Numbered from the stretch's first letter, positions 17,666-27,253 are shown. The stretch is 64,000 nucleotides of DNA from Duganella radicis (GCF_009720825.1 NZ_WNKY01000001.1:712788-776787), one strand, 5' to 3'. Notes: generated from the sequence alone by a model not told the origin. Translations and numbers: made by a program.

Positions 17666-18943
17666 ATGAGCACAAATCAATGGTTCCTGCTGGTCGGCCT
17701 GCTGATGCTGGCGCGTGGCCTGGCGGCGACGACGATCTCACGGTCGCCGTTCACCTCGGCCATCGTCTACCTGTGCGTGGGCGTCTTGCTTGGCCCCAGT
17801 TTCTTCGGCCTGTTGCGCTTCGATCCATCGGCGCAATCCGGCCTGCTGGAGATGATGACGCAGATCGCCCTGCTGATCTCCCTGTTCTCGGCCGGGATCA
17901 AGATGCCGGTGCCGTTCAAGCTGTCACGCTGGGATGCGCCGCTGCGGCTGGCGTGGCTGTCGATGACGCTGACCGTGGCGCTGGTGGCGCTGTTTGCCCA
18001 CTACGTGCTGCACATGCCACCCGGCGCGGCCATCCTGCTGGGTGGAATACTGGCGCCCACCGATCCGGTATTGGCCACCGACGTGCAAGTGCGCCATCCC
18101 GGCGACAAAGACCAGTTGCGCTTCACCCTCACCTGCGAAGCCGGCATGAACGACGGCAGCGCCTTCCCCTTCGTGCTGCTGGGTCTCGGCATGCTGGGCA
18201 TCGGCGGCACCGGCGAGCATCACCTGCGCTGGCTGCTGGTGGATGTTATCTGGGCCACGGCGGCTTCGGTGGCGGTGGGCGTGATGGCCGGCGCCGGGCT
18301 GGCGCGCCTGGGCTGGCGGCTGCGTATCGTCAAGCCGCGTCACGAGATCATGGATGACCTGGTGGCACTCGGCCTGATCGCCATCGTGTACGGCGTGGCC
18401 AGCATGGTCAAGGCTTCCGGCTACCTCGCCGTGTTTTTTGCGGCAGTGGCGCTGCGCCAGACCGAATTGGTGCTGGCCGGCGCGCCCAAGGACCGTCAGG
18501 GATTGCTGGAGCCGGACGTGGCCAAATCCGAAGTCGCGCAAGCCAGCGAAGTGCCGCTGGTGGTCAGCGCCGAAGCGCTGGTCTTCAAGGAGCACCTTGA
18601 GCGCCTGTCGGAGCTGACGCTGGTGCTGATCCTGGGCGGCATGATCTCGCTGGAAGAACTGCCTTACGAAACCATCGGCGTCGCCGCCTTCCTGTTCGTG
18701 ATCGCCAGGCCGCTGGCTGTCTACACTGGTTTGATGGGCAGTGGCGTCAGCAAGCGCATGCGCGCCATGATAGGCTGGTTCGGCGTGCGCGGCATCGGCT
18801 CGATCTTCTACCTGGTGTTTGCGATACAGGCCGGCCTGCCGCCCAATCTGGCGCGGGAGCTGACCGGCATCGCGCTCGGCGTCATCATGCTGTCGATACT
18901 GGTGCATGGCTTCAGCGTCAAACCCTTGATCGATACTAAATGA
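17666..18943 (+). CDS. Cation:proton antiporter (CPA1, NhaP-like)
   Basis: 425 residues with about twelve hydrophobic segments. The sequence APTDPVLATDVQV near residue 130 followed by EAGMNDGSAFPFV carries the Asp residues that CPA1 exchangers use for Na+ or K+/H+ exchange. It likely acts in the inner membrane in pH and ion homeostasis. The gene stands alone between divergent and convergent neighbours; its end overlaps the convergent dehydrogenase gene by 8 bases. No regulatory TrkA/RCK domain is attached at the C-terminus. Confidence 0.9.
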   Translation: MSTNQWFLLVGLLMLARGLAATTISRSPFTSAIVYLCVGVLLGPSFFGLLRFDPSAQSGLLEMMTQIALLISLFSAGIKMPVPFKLSRWDAPLRLAWLSMTLTVALVALFAHYVLHMPPGAAILLGGILAPTDPVLATDVQVRHPGDKDQLRFTLTCEAGMNDGSAFPFVLLGLGMLGIGGTGEHHLRWLLVDVIWATAASVAVGVMAGAGLARLGWRLRIVKPRHEIMDDLVALGLIAIVYGVASMVKASGYLAVFFAAVALRQTELVLAGAPKDRQGLLEPDVAKSEVAQASEVPLVVSAEALVFKEHLERLSELTLVLILGGMISLEELPYETIGVAAFLFVIARPLAVYTGLMGSGVSKRMRAMIGWFGVRGIGSIFYLVFAIQAGLPPNLARELTGIALGVIMLSILVHGFSVKPLIDTK

Positions 18944-19997
18944 GTGCGGCGATGGCCGCGCCAACCTCCGTGGTGCTGGCCGTGCCGCCCATGTCCGGCG
19001 TGCGCGGGCCTTCGACCAGCACGCGTTCGATCGCGGCCACCATCGCATCGTGCGCGTCACTGTGGCCAAGGAAGTCCAGCATCATGGCGCCGCACCAGAT
19101 CATGGCGATAGGATTGGCGATATTCCGGCCGTAGATGTCGGGCGCCGAGCCGTGCACCGGTTCAAACAGCGACGGAAAATTCCGCTCCGGGTTCAGGTTG
19201 GCCGATGGCGCAATGCCGATGGTACCGGCACACGCAGGGCCAAGATCGGACAGGATGTCGCCAAACAGATTGGACGCCACCACCACGTCGAAGCGTTCCG
19301 GCGACAGCACGAAGCGCGCGGTCAGGATGTCGATGTGGTACTTGTCATGCCTGATCTCCGGATAGTTCAGGCCCATGGCGTCGACCCGCTCATCCCAGTA
19401 CGGCATGCTGATCGAAATGCCGTTGGACTTGGTGGCGGAAGTCAGGTGCTTCTTCGGCCGCTTCCGCGCCAGTTCAAACGCAAATTTCAAAACGCGGTCC
19501 ACGCCGGTGCGGGTGAAGATGGCTTCCTGTAGCACGAACTCGCGCTCCGTCCCCGCGAACATGCGGCCGCCGACGCTGGAGTATTCGCCCTCGGTATTTT
19601 CGCGCACGATGACCATGTCGATATCGCCAGGCTGCTTGTTCGCCAGCGGGCATGGCACGCCGGGCAGCAGGCGCACCGGGCGGAGATTGATGTACTGGTC
19701 GAACTGGCGGCGGAATTGCAGCAACGATCCCCACAGCGACACGTGATCCGGCACCGTTTCCGGCCAGCCGACCGCGCCGAAGAACAGCGCGTCGTAGCCC
19801 GCCAGCTGCGCCATCCAGTCGTCCGGCATCATCTTGCCGTGCTTGAGGTAGTACTCGCAGCTGGGCCACTCGAAAGTGGTCCACTCGACGGCGAAATTGA
19901 AGCGCCGCGCCGCCGCCTCCACCGCCCGCACGCCCTCCGGCGCGACTTCCTTGCCGATGCCGTCGCCTGCCAGCACCGCGATTTTATGTACTTTCAT
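18936..19997 (-). CDS. dmlA: Tartrate/D-malate dehydrogenase (DmlA/TtuC family)
   Basis: 353 residues from the ATG at 19997, which follows GGGGAG. It belongs to the isocitrate/isopropylmalate dehydrogenase superfamily: IAVLAGDGIGKEV at the N-terminus, VRENTEGEYSSVGG in the middle, and SLFEPVHGSAPDI near the C-terminus. The WTTFEWPSCEYYLKHGKMMP region is characteristic of the tartrate/D-malate branch rather than LeuB. It oxidatively decarboxylates D-malate (and often tartrate or isopropylmalate) to pyruvate with NAD+ and a divalent metal. A LysR gene resembling dmlR is divergent, the same arrangement as in Escherichia coli. Confidence 0.9.
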   Translation of the reverse strand: MKVHKIAVLAGDGIGKEVAPEGVRAVEAAARRFNFAVEWTTFEWPSCEYYLKHGKMMPDDWMAQLAGYDALFFGAVGWPETVPDHVSLWGSLLQFRRQFDQYINLRPVRLLPGVPCPLANKQPGDIDMVIVRENTEGEYSSVGGRMFAGTEREFVLQEAIFTRTGVDRVLKFAFELARKRPKKHLTSATKSNGISISMPYWDERVDAMGLNYPEIRHDKYHIDILTARFVLSPERFDVVVASNLFGDILSDLGPACAGTIGIAPSANLNPERNFPSLFEPVHGSAPDIYGRNIANPIAMIWCGAMMLDFLGHSDAHDAMVAAIERVLVEGPRTPDMGGTASTTEVGAAIAALI

Positions 19998-20083
19998 GGC
20001 TGCTCCCCTCATGGAAAGCCACAGCATAAACCGATTGGCAGCGTTTATAATCAGTCAAATCGTAATACCATAAGCCACGAATC

Positions 20084-20980
20084 GTGAATAATCAAATCGA
20101 CAACGAAGACCTGCGTGTGTTTGCCATAGCGGCGCGCAAGGCCAGCTTTGCGGCGGCGGCCGAGGAGTTGGGCATGTCGCCGGCCTACGTCAGCAAGCGT
20201 ATCGGCCTGCTGGAGCACGCGCTGGGCGTGCGCCTGTTCCACCGCACCACGCGTCGGGTGGTGGTCAGCGAGGACGGCGAGCGGGTTTATGCCCACGCCA
20301 TGACGATACTGGAAAACCTCGACAGCCTGCTGCACGAAGTGGCTGAGCGGCGCGAGGTGCCGCGCGGCCTGCTGCGCATCAGCAGCAGCTTCGGCTTCGG
20401 CCGCAACGTGGTGGCGCCGGTGGTGGCGCGGCTGGTGGCGGCGCATCCCTCGCTACAGGTGCGGTTTGAAGTGTTCGACCGTCTGGTCGACATCGTGGCA
20501 GAGGGTTTTGATCTCGATATCCGGATTGGCGACGACATCGCGCCGCATCTGATTGCCCGCAAGCTGATGTCCAACCACCGCATCCTGTGTGCGGCGCCGT
20601 CGTATCTGAAGCAGCACGGCACGCCGCGCAATTTGCAGGAACTGGCGGGACACAACTGCCTGGCCATCAAGGAGCGCGATTTGCCGTTCGGCGTGTGGTC
20701 GCTGCGCAGCGCCGGCGGCGCCGAAGAAACGGTCAAGGTCACCGGCTCGCTATCCTCCAATCATGGCGAGATCGCGCTGCAATGGGCGGTGGCCGGCGCC
20801 GGCATTGTGCTGCGTTCACAGTGGGACGCCCAACCGCACCTGCACAGTGGCGAACTTGTACAGGTACTGCCCCAGTACACCCAGAGCGCCAATGTCTGGG
20901 CAGTGTATCCGCAGCGGCTGGCCAGTTCCGCCAAAGTGCGCGTCTGCGTTGAATTCATGGAGCGGCATCTTCGTTTTTGA
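20084..20980 (+). CDS. dmlR: LysR-family regulator, DmlR-like
   Basis: 298 residues starting with GTG at 20084 (no in-frame ATG nearby). The N-terminal winged helix is NEDLRVFAIAARKASFAAAAEELGMSPAYVSKRI, followed by a substrate-binding domain with the group signature SSSFGFGRNVVAPVVARL. It is divergent from the D-malate/tartrate dehydrogenase gene across 86 bases, so activation of that gene by D-malate or a related acid is expected by analogy with DmlR. The 3' end overlaps the convergent small membrane protein gene by 26 bases. Confidence 0.88.
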   Translation: MNNQIDNEDLRVFAIAARKASFAAAAEELGMSPAYVSKRIGLLEHALGVRLFHRTTRRVVVSEDGERVYAHAMTILENLDSLLHEVAERREVPRGLLRISSSFGFGRNVVAPVVARLVAAHPSLQVRFEVFDRLVDIVAEGFDLDIRIGDDIAPHLIARKLMSNHRILCAAPSYLKQHGTPRNLQELAGHNCLAIKERDLPFGVWSLRSAGGAEETVKVTGSLSSNHGEIALQWAVAGAGIVLRSQWDAQPHLHSGELVQVLPQYTQSANVWAVYPQRLASSAKVRVCVEFMERHLRF

Positions 20981-21197
20981 AGATGCCGCGCAGATTGGTC
21001 ACTGCCAGGCAAAGCTGCAATGCGATCAGTGCCCAGGCATCGTCATGCCAGCCCCACACGACCCACAGCAGATTACTCAGTAAGAACACACAAAATCCTG
21101 CGATGCGGCGGCCTGGCGACTTGGAGCCGACCAGCAGCCCCGCCGCCACCGTGACCACCATCGCCGGCCATTGCAGCATGTCGAGCCAGTCATCCAT
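20955..21197 (-). CDS. Small two-helix membrane protein, unknown function
   Basis: 80 residues from the ATG at 21197 (GGAAAG 7 bases upstream). Two to three hydrophobic stretches are visible (WPAMVVTVAAGLLVGS; IAGFCVFLLSNLLWVVWGW; ALIALQLCLAV), separated by a short Lys/Arg-rich loop. I do not recognise a family beyond general resemblance to small uncharacterised inner-membrane proteins of betaproteobacteria. It lies downstream of the DUF1624 gene on the same strand, with a hairpin between them, and overlaps the LysR gene tail. Confidence 0.65.
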   Translation of the reverse strand: MDDWLDMLQWPAMVVTVAAGLLVGSKSPGRRIAGFCVFLLSNLLWVVWGWHDDAWALIALQLCLAVTNLRGIFKNEDAAP

Positions 21198-21237
21198 CAG
21201 CAGCTTTCCGTGTTGAGTACAGACAGCATCGCCGCCT

Positions 21238-21263
21238 GGCTGCCGCCTGTATGTGCGGCAGCC
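21238..21263 (-). terminator. 9-bp perfect stem-loop after DUF1624 gene
   Basis: GGCTGCCGC and GCGGCAGCC are separated by an 8-base loop (CTGTATGT on the plus strand), 10 bases past the stop of the DUF1624 gene in its direction of transcription. No T-run follows, so it may slow or partly terminate transcription before the small membrane protein gene. Confidence 0.5.
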
Positions 21264-21272
21264 CACGGATGC

Positions 21273-22403
21273 TCAGAGGTAGCGTACCCACGCCATGCCG
21301 GTGCGGCGCTTGAAGTTACCGAAGGCGCGGCACGGCCAGTACAGCAGCGGTATCAGCACAGCGCTCGTGGCCCATACTTGCCACAGGCTGTCGAACTCAT
21401 AGCGCTGGCCGTGGTTGGCGCCCAGCGCCGCGACCGCCAGGGTCTGCAACGCCAGCAGCACGAATAAGTGCAGCAGATAGTAAAACATCGGCGCGCCGCC
21501 AAAGGTGGCGCAGATGCGCAGGAAGGCGTTGTCGCGCGGCTCCAGCCAGGCCAGCACCAGCATGCCCACGCCCAGCGTCAGCAGCAGGAACGCCAGCGAC
21601 GGGGGATACTTGGTCACGTTGAGGAAGGACATGGCGGTGTGCAGCGCATCCCCACCCGGCTGCCACGGCAAGGTTTCGCCATACAGGTTAAGGCCTCGCA
21701 GCACGGCCAGCAGCGCCAGCGCCAGCACACCGGCGCCGGCCAGCAAGCGACGGCGCCGCTCGGGCGCGATGGCCGACGCGTACCACGGTCCGGCTGCGTA
21801 GCCCAGCACAATCACGCCTATCCAAGGCAGCAGCGGATAGCTCACCTTGATCTTCAAGGCGCCTTCAGCCACCAGGAAGCCGCGGTCATGCAAGACGGTC
21901 CATGGAATGTAGCCGGCGTCGCCCGGCTGGAAGGTGATCGGCGTCAGCATGTTGTGGCCAAACACAATGATCAGCCCCAGCGCAATCAGCACGCCGCGCG
22001 GCAAGCGATGCAGCACTGCCAGCGCGATCATCGACAATCCGATCGCCCAGATCACTTGCAGGTAGATGGTGGGCGGCGGTATGCGCCCCGACCAGGCCAC
22101 ACTGACCACGCAAATCTCCAGCACAATCAGGAACAGACCGCGCTTGAACAGGAAACCGGCCGGCGAACGCGGTCCGCTGGCAGGATGCGCATACAGCCAT
22201 GCCGATAAACCGGTGAGTAACACAAACACCGGCGCGCAGAAATGCGCGGCGATACGGCTGAAGAACAAGCCCGGATCGGTGTCGGCCACATTCATCGGAT
22301 CGCTGACCTGCCAGCGCAGGAAGAAGGTTTCGCGCACATGGTCCACCATCATGATCATCATGACCAGGCCACGCATCACGTCAATCGAGGCGACACGTTT
22401 CAT
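21273..22403 (-). CDS. DUF1624 acyltransferase-like membrane protein
   Basis: 376 residues with ten or more hydrophobic segments. The start SIDVMRGLVMMIMMVDHVRETFF matches the heparan-alpha-glucosaminide N-acetyltransferase-like (DUF1624/YeiB-related) family, in which RG and DH are conserved. The family is thought to move acyl groups across or at the membrane, but bacterial substrates are mostly unknown. Its ATG overlaps the TGA-type end of the TonB receptor gene by 4 bases, so the two are translationally coupled. That raises the possibility that it works with the receptor or its ligand, which is inference only. Confidence 0.85.
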   Translation of the reverse strand: MKRVASIDVMRGLVMMIMMVDHVRETFFLRWQVSDPMNVADTDPGLFFSRIAAHFCAPVFVLLTGLSAWLYAHPASGPRSPAGFLFKRGLFLIVLEICVVSVAWSGRIPPPTIYLQVIWAIGLSMIALAVLHRLPRGVLIALGLIIVFGHNMLTPITFQPGDAGYIPWTVLHDRGFLVAEGALKIKVSYPLLPWIGVIVLGYAAGPWYASAIAPERRRRLLAGAGVLALALLAVLRGLNLYGETLPWQPGGDALHTAMSFLNVTKYPPSLAFLLLTLGVGMLVLAWLEPRDNAFLRICATFGGAPMFYYLLHLFVLLALQTLAVAALGANHGQRYEFDSLWQVWATSAVLIPLLYWPCRAFGNFKRRTGMAWVRYL

Positions 22404-24451
22404 AACTTGTACTGCACTTTCAGAGTGATGCGGCGATCTTCGCCCGGCGCCACCCACGTTTGTTGGTAGGAACTCGGGTAGTACACTTTGTCGAACAGGT
22501 TATCGATGTCGAGCGACAGCCGCAGCTTCGGCGTCGGCGAGTATGACGACACCAGCCTGGCCGTGGTGTAGGCCGGCAGCCTGAAGGTGCTGCTGATCGC
22601 CACGTCGCCATTGCGCTCGCCGACGTAATTCAGGCCGCCGCCCAGCGTGGCTTTGCCCACGGTCCGCACCAGCATCAGGTTGGCGCTCTGCTTGGGCACA
22701 TTCGCCAGCGCACCGCCGACTGCCAGCACGTTGTCGCGCAATACCCTGGCGTCGGTATAGGCGTAGGAGAACGACAGCTGCGATTTGGGCGCAATCTCGC
22801 CCGCCACATCCAGTTCCACGCCCTTGCTGCCGACTTCACCGGCGGCCAGCGAAAAATTGGTGTCGAGCGGATTCAATGTCAGCACATTCTTCTTGCGGAT
22901 CGAGTACAACGCCAGCGTGCCGCTTGCCTTGCCGTCAGCCGTATCGTATTTCGCGCCGGTTTCGTAGGCGCGGCTGCTCTCGGCCGGGAACGATTCGTTG
23001 TTGATGCCGATGCCACTGTTCGGCCGAAACGACTTGCCGACCGAAGCGTAGAGCGTCAACTGCCGGTCCGGCTGATACACCATCCCCAAGCGAGGACTGG
23101 TGGTCTCCAGCGCCTGGTGATTCCGCAAGCCGCCCCGGTTGTAATTGCTGATGGTCTGGCGATACGCATCGCGCCTTACGCCAAACAGCGCCTTCCACTG
23201 CGCGCCAAGATCAATCTGGTCTTGGGCATAGAACGCGGTCTGCCACTGCTGTTCGCGGGTATTGATCGACGGCCCAAGCGTCACCGGCTGCACGCCGCCA
23301 TACACCGGCGCGTAGATATCGATGGCGTAAGGCGCCGCCGCATTGGGGCTCTTGCGCAGTTGCAGGCGGTCGTCGACGAAACGATAGCCGTCCACCCCAG
23401 CCAGCATATGATGCGCGCCCACCTTGCCCAGCACCTCAATACGGCCCGACCAGTCCTGCGCCGAGAAATCGCGATAGCGGCGCTGGCGCCACAGGGTGCG
23501 CCCGTCCGCTTGCAACGTGGAGGCCTCGGTTGAAAAGCCCATCATCGAACTATCGCGGTACGAGAAACCGCTTTGCAGCGACCAGTTTTCGTTGAAGTCA
23601 TGCTGCACAAACAGCTGATGGCCGGTGGACCTGACCTTCATCGGCCCGTCGGCGCGCTCGCCGAGGAAGCGCGAGTTCGGAATCAGGCCCAGCACGCCCT
23701 TCACCGCCACCACACCGCGATCGAAGTATGCCTGCTGCTCAAAAGCCTCCAGCTCATACGATAGTGTGGTCCGATCCGACAAACGCCAGATCAACGATGG
23801 CGACACCATATGCCGCCGCGAAGACAGGGTATCGCGGAAGCTATCGCCTTTCTCATACGCCGCGTTCAGGCGGTACGCGACCGACTCGCTCAACGGCCCA
23901 GTCAAGTCCACCGCGCTGCGCCACGTATGGTGCGATGCCAGCGACTGCTCTATCGTGTATGCCGGTTGAAACAGCGGCTTGCGCGTGATGATGTTGATGA
24001 TGCCACCGGGCTCGCCGCGTCCATACAGCGCCGAAGCCGGGCCTTTCAGGATCTCGATGCTCCCGATATCGGCGCTGTCGCGCAAGCCGTTGTAGCCTCG
24101 GCTGGAACTGAAGCCGTTGACCAGAAAGTCGGAGCCGTAATTCGGATCGCCGGTAAAGCCGCGCACCGCGTAGCTGTCCCATACTCCGCCGAAATTACTC
24201 TGGCGCGAAATGCCGCTGCCCATATCCAGCGCATCGGCAAAGCGGTTCACGCCGGCGTCGTTCAGCATGTCGGCCGTCAGCACACGGGCGCTTTGCGGCA
24301 AGTCCTTCAGGTCGGTCTCGGTCCTGGTGGCGCCGGTGGCGGACAGGCTGCGATACGGCTGCCGCTGCGCCACAATCTCCACTACCTCGTCGGCCACGGC
24401 CAACACAGGATAAACAGCCGCGATACACACAGCCAGCCCGGTACGGTACAT
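22400..24451 (-). CDS. TonB-dependent siderophore-type receptor
   Basis: About 683 residues from the ATG at 24451, chosen because AAGGG lies 7 bases upstream and a clean signal peptide follows (MYRTGLAVCIAAVYPVLAVA); an in-frame ATG at 24466 lacks a ribosome site. The plug domain shows DLKDLPQSARVLTADML and SIEILKGPASALYGRGEPGGIINIITRKP, the siderophore-receptor signature. The C-terminus is a 22-strand barrel ending in an aromatic-rich strand with ITLKVQYKL. It probably imports a ferric siderophore across the outer membrane. No FecIR-type sigma/anti-sigma pair or siderophore synthesis genes lie nearby. Two dyads overlap its promoter region. Confidence 0.92.
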   Translation of the reverse strand: MYRTGLAVCIAAVYPVLAVADEVVEIVAQRQPYRSLSATGATRTETDLKDLPQSARVLTADMLNDAGVNRFADALDMGSGISRQSNFGGVWDSYAVRGFTGDPNYGSDFLVNGFSSSRGYNGLRDSADIGSIEILKGPASALYGRGEPGGIINIITRKPLFQPAYTIEQSLASHHTWRSAVDLTGPLSESVAYRLNAAYEKGDSFRDTLSSRRHMVSPSLIWRLSDRTTLSYELEAFEQQAYFDRGVVAVKGVLGLIPNSRFLGERADGPMKVRSTGHQLFVQHDFNENWSLQSGFSYRDSSMMGFSTEASTLQADGRTLWRQRRYRDFSAQDWSGRIEVLGKVGAHHMLAGVDGYRFVDDRLQLRKSPNAAAPYAIDIYAPVYGGVQPVTLGPSINTREQQWQTAFYAQDQIDLGAQWKALFGVRRDAYRQTISNYNRGGLRNHQALETTSPRLGMVYQPDRQLTLYASVGKSFRPNSGIGINNESFPAESSRAYETGAKYDTADGKASGTLALYSIRKKNVLTLNPLDTNFSLAAGEVGSKGVELDVAGEIAPKSQLSFSYAYTDARVLRDNVLAVGGALANVPKQSANLMLVRTVGKATLGGGLNYVGERNGDVAISSTFRLPAYTTARLVSSYSPTPKLRLSLDIDNLFDKVYYPSSYQQTWVAPGEDRRITLKVQYKL

Positions 24452-24467
24452 GAACATCCCTTTCATT

Positions 24468-24512
24468 AATGCAAGTGGGCTGCATTATACACAAATGCAA
24501 GAACCTTGCATT
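24468..24512 (-). promoter_or_regulatory. Tandem 19-bp dyads around the TonB receptor promoter
   Basis: Dyad A (24468-24486) is AATGCAAG, TGGG, CTGCATT, slightly imperfect. Dyad B (24494-24512) is AATGCAAG, AAC, CTTGCATT, perfect with 8-bp arms. A TATAAT element on the minus strand (complement of 24484-24489) lies at the edge of dyad A, so a bound protein would cover the promoter. The 19-bp size and AATGCAA/CATT ends resemble Fur boxes of betaproteobacteria, but the core lacks the usual GATAAT repeats. Confidence 0.5.
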
Positions 24513-24574
24513 AGCAAGAAGGACGTACGATGTCGTATAGTGTGGTCTGCCTGTCGCTGTTGAAAAAGGAAGTC

Positions 24575-27253
24575 ATGGATCTGCACTATCTAAGCCCGCT
24601 GTTTGCGCCCAAATCCATCGTGGTATTTGCCGGACCGCCCGATGAACCGGAGCGCCAAAGCATGTTCGGCCGCGCCATCTGCGCGCAGCTGCGCGACGGC
24701 GGCTACCAGGGCAGCCTGACCTTCCTCGATGTCAGCATGACCGGCACGCTGGCCGACTTGGTGCAGTCGCGCGCCGACCTGGCGCTGATCGCCCTGCCCA
24801 ACGATGAACTGGCGTTCGCGCTGGAAGTGGCCGGCCGCATCCAGTGCAAGTCGGCGCTGATCGTGTCGACCGGCGTGCTGCCGGCGCAAGCGACCGAACT
24901 GCACGCCATCGCCCGCAAGCATGACATGCACCTGCTGGGCCCCAATAGCCTGGGCTTCCAGCGTCCGCGCCTGCACTTGAATGCCGGCGTTGCGGGCAAG
25001 CTGCCGCAAGCCGGCAGCCTGGCGCTGATCTCGCAATCCGGCGCCCTCACCTCGGCCATCCTCGACTGGGCCGGCTCCAACGCGGTCGGCCTGTCCGCCG
25101 TGGTGTCGCTGGGACCGAATACGGCGGTCGACCTGCCGCAGGCGCTGGACTTCCTGGCCACCGATCCGGCCACCGAAAGCATCGTCATCTACATGGAAGG
25201 CATCACCGATGCGCGCCGCTTCCTGTCGGCCTTGCGCAGCACGGCCAACACCAAGCCGGTGGTGATCATCAAGGCCGGCAACGGTGCGGCGGCCTCGCGC
25301 GCGGCGGCCACCCACTCGGGCACCCTGATCGGCAGCGACGAAGTGTTCGACGCGGCGCTGCGGCGTACCGGTGCGGTGCGGGTGGACACCTTCGTCCAGC
25401 TGTTCGCCGCCGCCAAATGCCTGGCCTCGCGCTATCGCCCGGTGGGTCCACGCCTGGCGGTGATCAGCAATGGCGGCGGCCCCGGTGTGCTGGCCGCCGA
25501 CTGGCTGGCGAAACTGGGCCTGCAACTGGGCCAGGCCGGCGCCGAAGCCGCGCAGGCGCTGGCGCCCGAGCTGCCGCAGCACGCCACCCTGACCGACCTG
25601 CTGGATTTGTCCGAGGAAGCCGGCCCGCAACACTACACCGCCGCCATCCGCTCCTGCGCCCAGAATCCCAATATAGACGGTCTGCTGGTGATCTACTCGC
25701 CCAAGCTCGATGGCGACCCGTTGGCGGTGGCGCGCGGCGTGGCCGAAGCCGGACGTGGCCTGAGCAAGCCCCTGCTGACTTGCTGGATGGGCGACGAACG
25801 CGTGACACCGGCGCGTCACCTGATCGCGCAATCTGGACTGGCTAGTTTCCGCACGCCGGAAGCGGCGGTCGATGGCTTCAGCAGCATCGCCGTGTTCTAT
25901 CAGAACCAGCAGCTGCTCCAGCAAACCCCGCCGCCGCTGTCGCAGCTGGCCAAGCCGGACCTGGATGGTGCGCGCCGACTGGTCGAGAGTGTGCTGGCAG
26001 AGCGCCGCAGCGTGCTGACCGAGATGGAATCGAAGGCCCTGCTGGCCGCCTTCCACATCCCGATCACGCCCACCATGCCGGCCCGCAGTGCGGCCGAGGC
26101 GCAGCTGATCGCCGCGCAGCTGGGCTATCCGGTGGCGCTGAAAATCGACTCGCCCGACATCAGCCACAAATCCGAAGTCCAGGGCGTGGTGCTGAACCTG
26201 AGCGATGCCGCCGCCCTCTCTGCCGCCTACAACGATATGCTGGCCAACGTCCAGCGCCTGCAACCGGAGGCGCGCATCAATGGCGTGACCGTGCAGCGCA
26301 TGGCCGGCAAGCGCGATGGCCGCGAGCTGTACATCGGCGCCGCCAGCGATCCGCTGTTCGGGCCCGTGATCGGCTTTGGCGCCGGCGGCACCATGATCGA
26401 CCTGCTCAACGACCGCGCGGTCGAACTGCCACCGTTGAACCAATTCCTGGCGCAGCGCCTGATCGCCCGCGCCCGCGTCGCCAGCACGCTGGGCGAATGG
26501 CGCGGCGCGCCGGCGGTGGACCTGCAAGCGATTGAACACATCCTGCTGCGCGTATCCGAGATGGTGTGCGAACTGCCGCAGCTGCGCGAACTGGATATCA
26601 ACCCGCTGATCGTCGACCAGAACGGCGTGCTGGCGGTGGATGCGCGCGTGGTGGTCGGCGCCGCGCCGCCGCTGGCGCAGCGCTACGACCAGTTGGCCAT
26701 CATGCCGTATCCATCCAACTACGCCAGCGAATGGCCGATGCGCGGCGGCGGCCAGTACGCCCTGCGCCCGGTGCAGCCGACCGATGCCGAGATGCTGCAA
26801 GCGCTGGTGCGCGGCCTGTCCGAGCAATCGCGCTACAACCGCTTCGCCTCCTCGCTGCGCGAACTGTCGGCGCAGATGCTGGCGCGCTACTCGCTGATCG
26901 ACTATGACCGGGAAATGGCGCTGGTGGCGGTGCTGACCACGCGCACGGTGGAAGACGACGGCAGTTTCCACGAGACCGAAAGCATCATCGGCGTGTCGCG
27001 CTACATCGCCAATCCGGACCGCAGCAGCTGCGAGTTCTCGCTGCTGGTGGACGACAAATTCAGCGGCCAGGGCCTGGGCACGCGCCTGATGCTGGAGATC
27101 ATGGACGTGGCGCGCGACCGCGGCCTGACCGAGATCGTCGGCCTGGTGTTGCGCAAGAACCGTCCCATGCTCAAGCTGATGACCAGCCTGGGATTCCAGA
27201 TGCGTCCTTACGAGGACGATCCGGAATTCCAGTTGTGCAGCAAGGCGCTCTAA
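24575..27253 (+). CDS. Pat-like protein: ADP-forming acyl-CoA synthetase domains fused to GNAT
   Basis: About 892 residues from the ATG at 24575, which follows AAGGA. The order is: CoA-binding domain (about 1-130), succinyl-CoA-ligase-like flavodoxin domain (150-450), ATP-grasp domain (480-690), and a C-terminal GNAT acetyltransferase (715-890, acetyl-CoA motif QGLGTRL). This is the layout of protein lysine acetyltransferase Pat/Pka, which acetylates acyl-CoA synthetases and other proteins to adjust acetate metabolism. Both His residues used for phosphotransfer by ADP-forming ligases appear present: His-247 in ATHSGTLIG and His-531 in DISHKSEVQG. It overlaps the convergent SDR gene by 4 bases. 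Confidence 0.9.
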   Translation: MDLHYLSPLFAPKSIVVFAGPPDEPERQSMFGRAICAQLRDGGYQGSLTFLDVSMTGTLADLVQSRADLALIALPNDELAFALEVAGRIQCKSALIVSTGVLPAQATELHAIARKHDMHLLGPNSLGFQRPRLHLNAGVAGKLPQAGSLALISQSGALTSAILDWAGSNAVGLSAVVSLGPNTAVDLPQALDFLATDPATESIVIYMEGITDARRFLSALRSTANTKPVVIIKAGNGAAASRAAATHSGTLIGSDEVFDAALRRTGAVRVDTFVQLFAAAKCLASRYRPVGPRLAVISNGGGPGVLAADWLAKLGLQLGQAGAEAAQALAPELPQHATLTDLLDLSEEAGPQHYTAAIRSCAQNPNIDGLLVIYSPKLDGDPLAVARGVAEAGRGLSKPLLTCWMGDERVTPARHLIAQSGLASFRTPEAAVDGFSSIAVFYQNQQLLQQTPPPLSQLAKPDLDGARRLVESVLAERRSVLTEMESKALLAAFHIPITPTMPARSAAEAQLIAAQLGYPVALKIDSPDISHKSEVQGVVLNLSDAAALSAAYNDMLANVQRLQPEARINGVTVQRMAGKRDGRELYIGAASDPLFGPVIGFGAGGTMIDLLNDRAVELPPLNQFLAQRLIARARVASTLGEWRGAPAVDLQAIEHILLRVSEMVCELPQLRELDINPLIVDQNGVLAVDARVVVGAAPPLAQRYDQLAIMPYPSNYASEWPMRGGGQYALRPVQPTDAEMLQALVRGLSEQSRYNRFASSLRELSAQMLARYSLIDYDREMALVAVLTTRTVEDDGSFHETESIIGVSRYIANPDRSSCEFSLLVDDKFSGQGLGTRLMLEIMDVARDRGLTEIVGLVLRKNRPMLKLMTSLGFQMRPYEDDPEFQLCSKAL

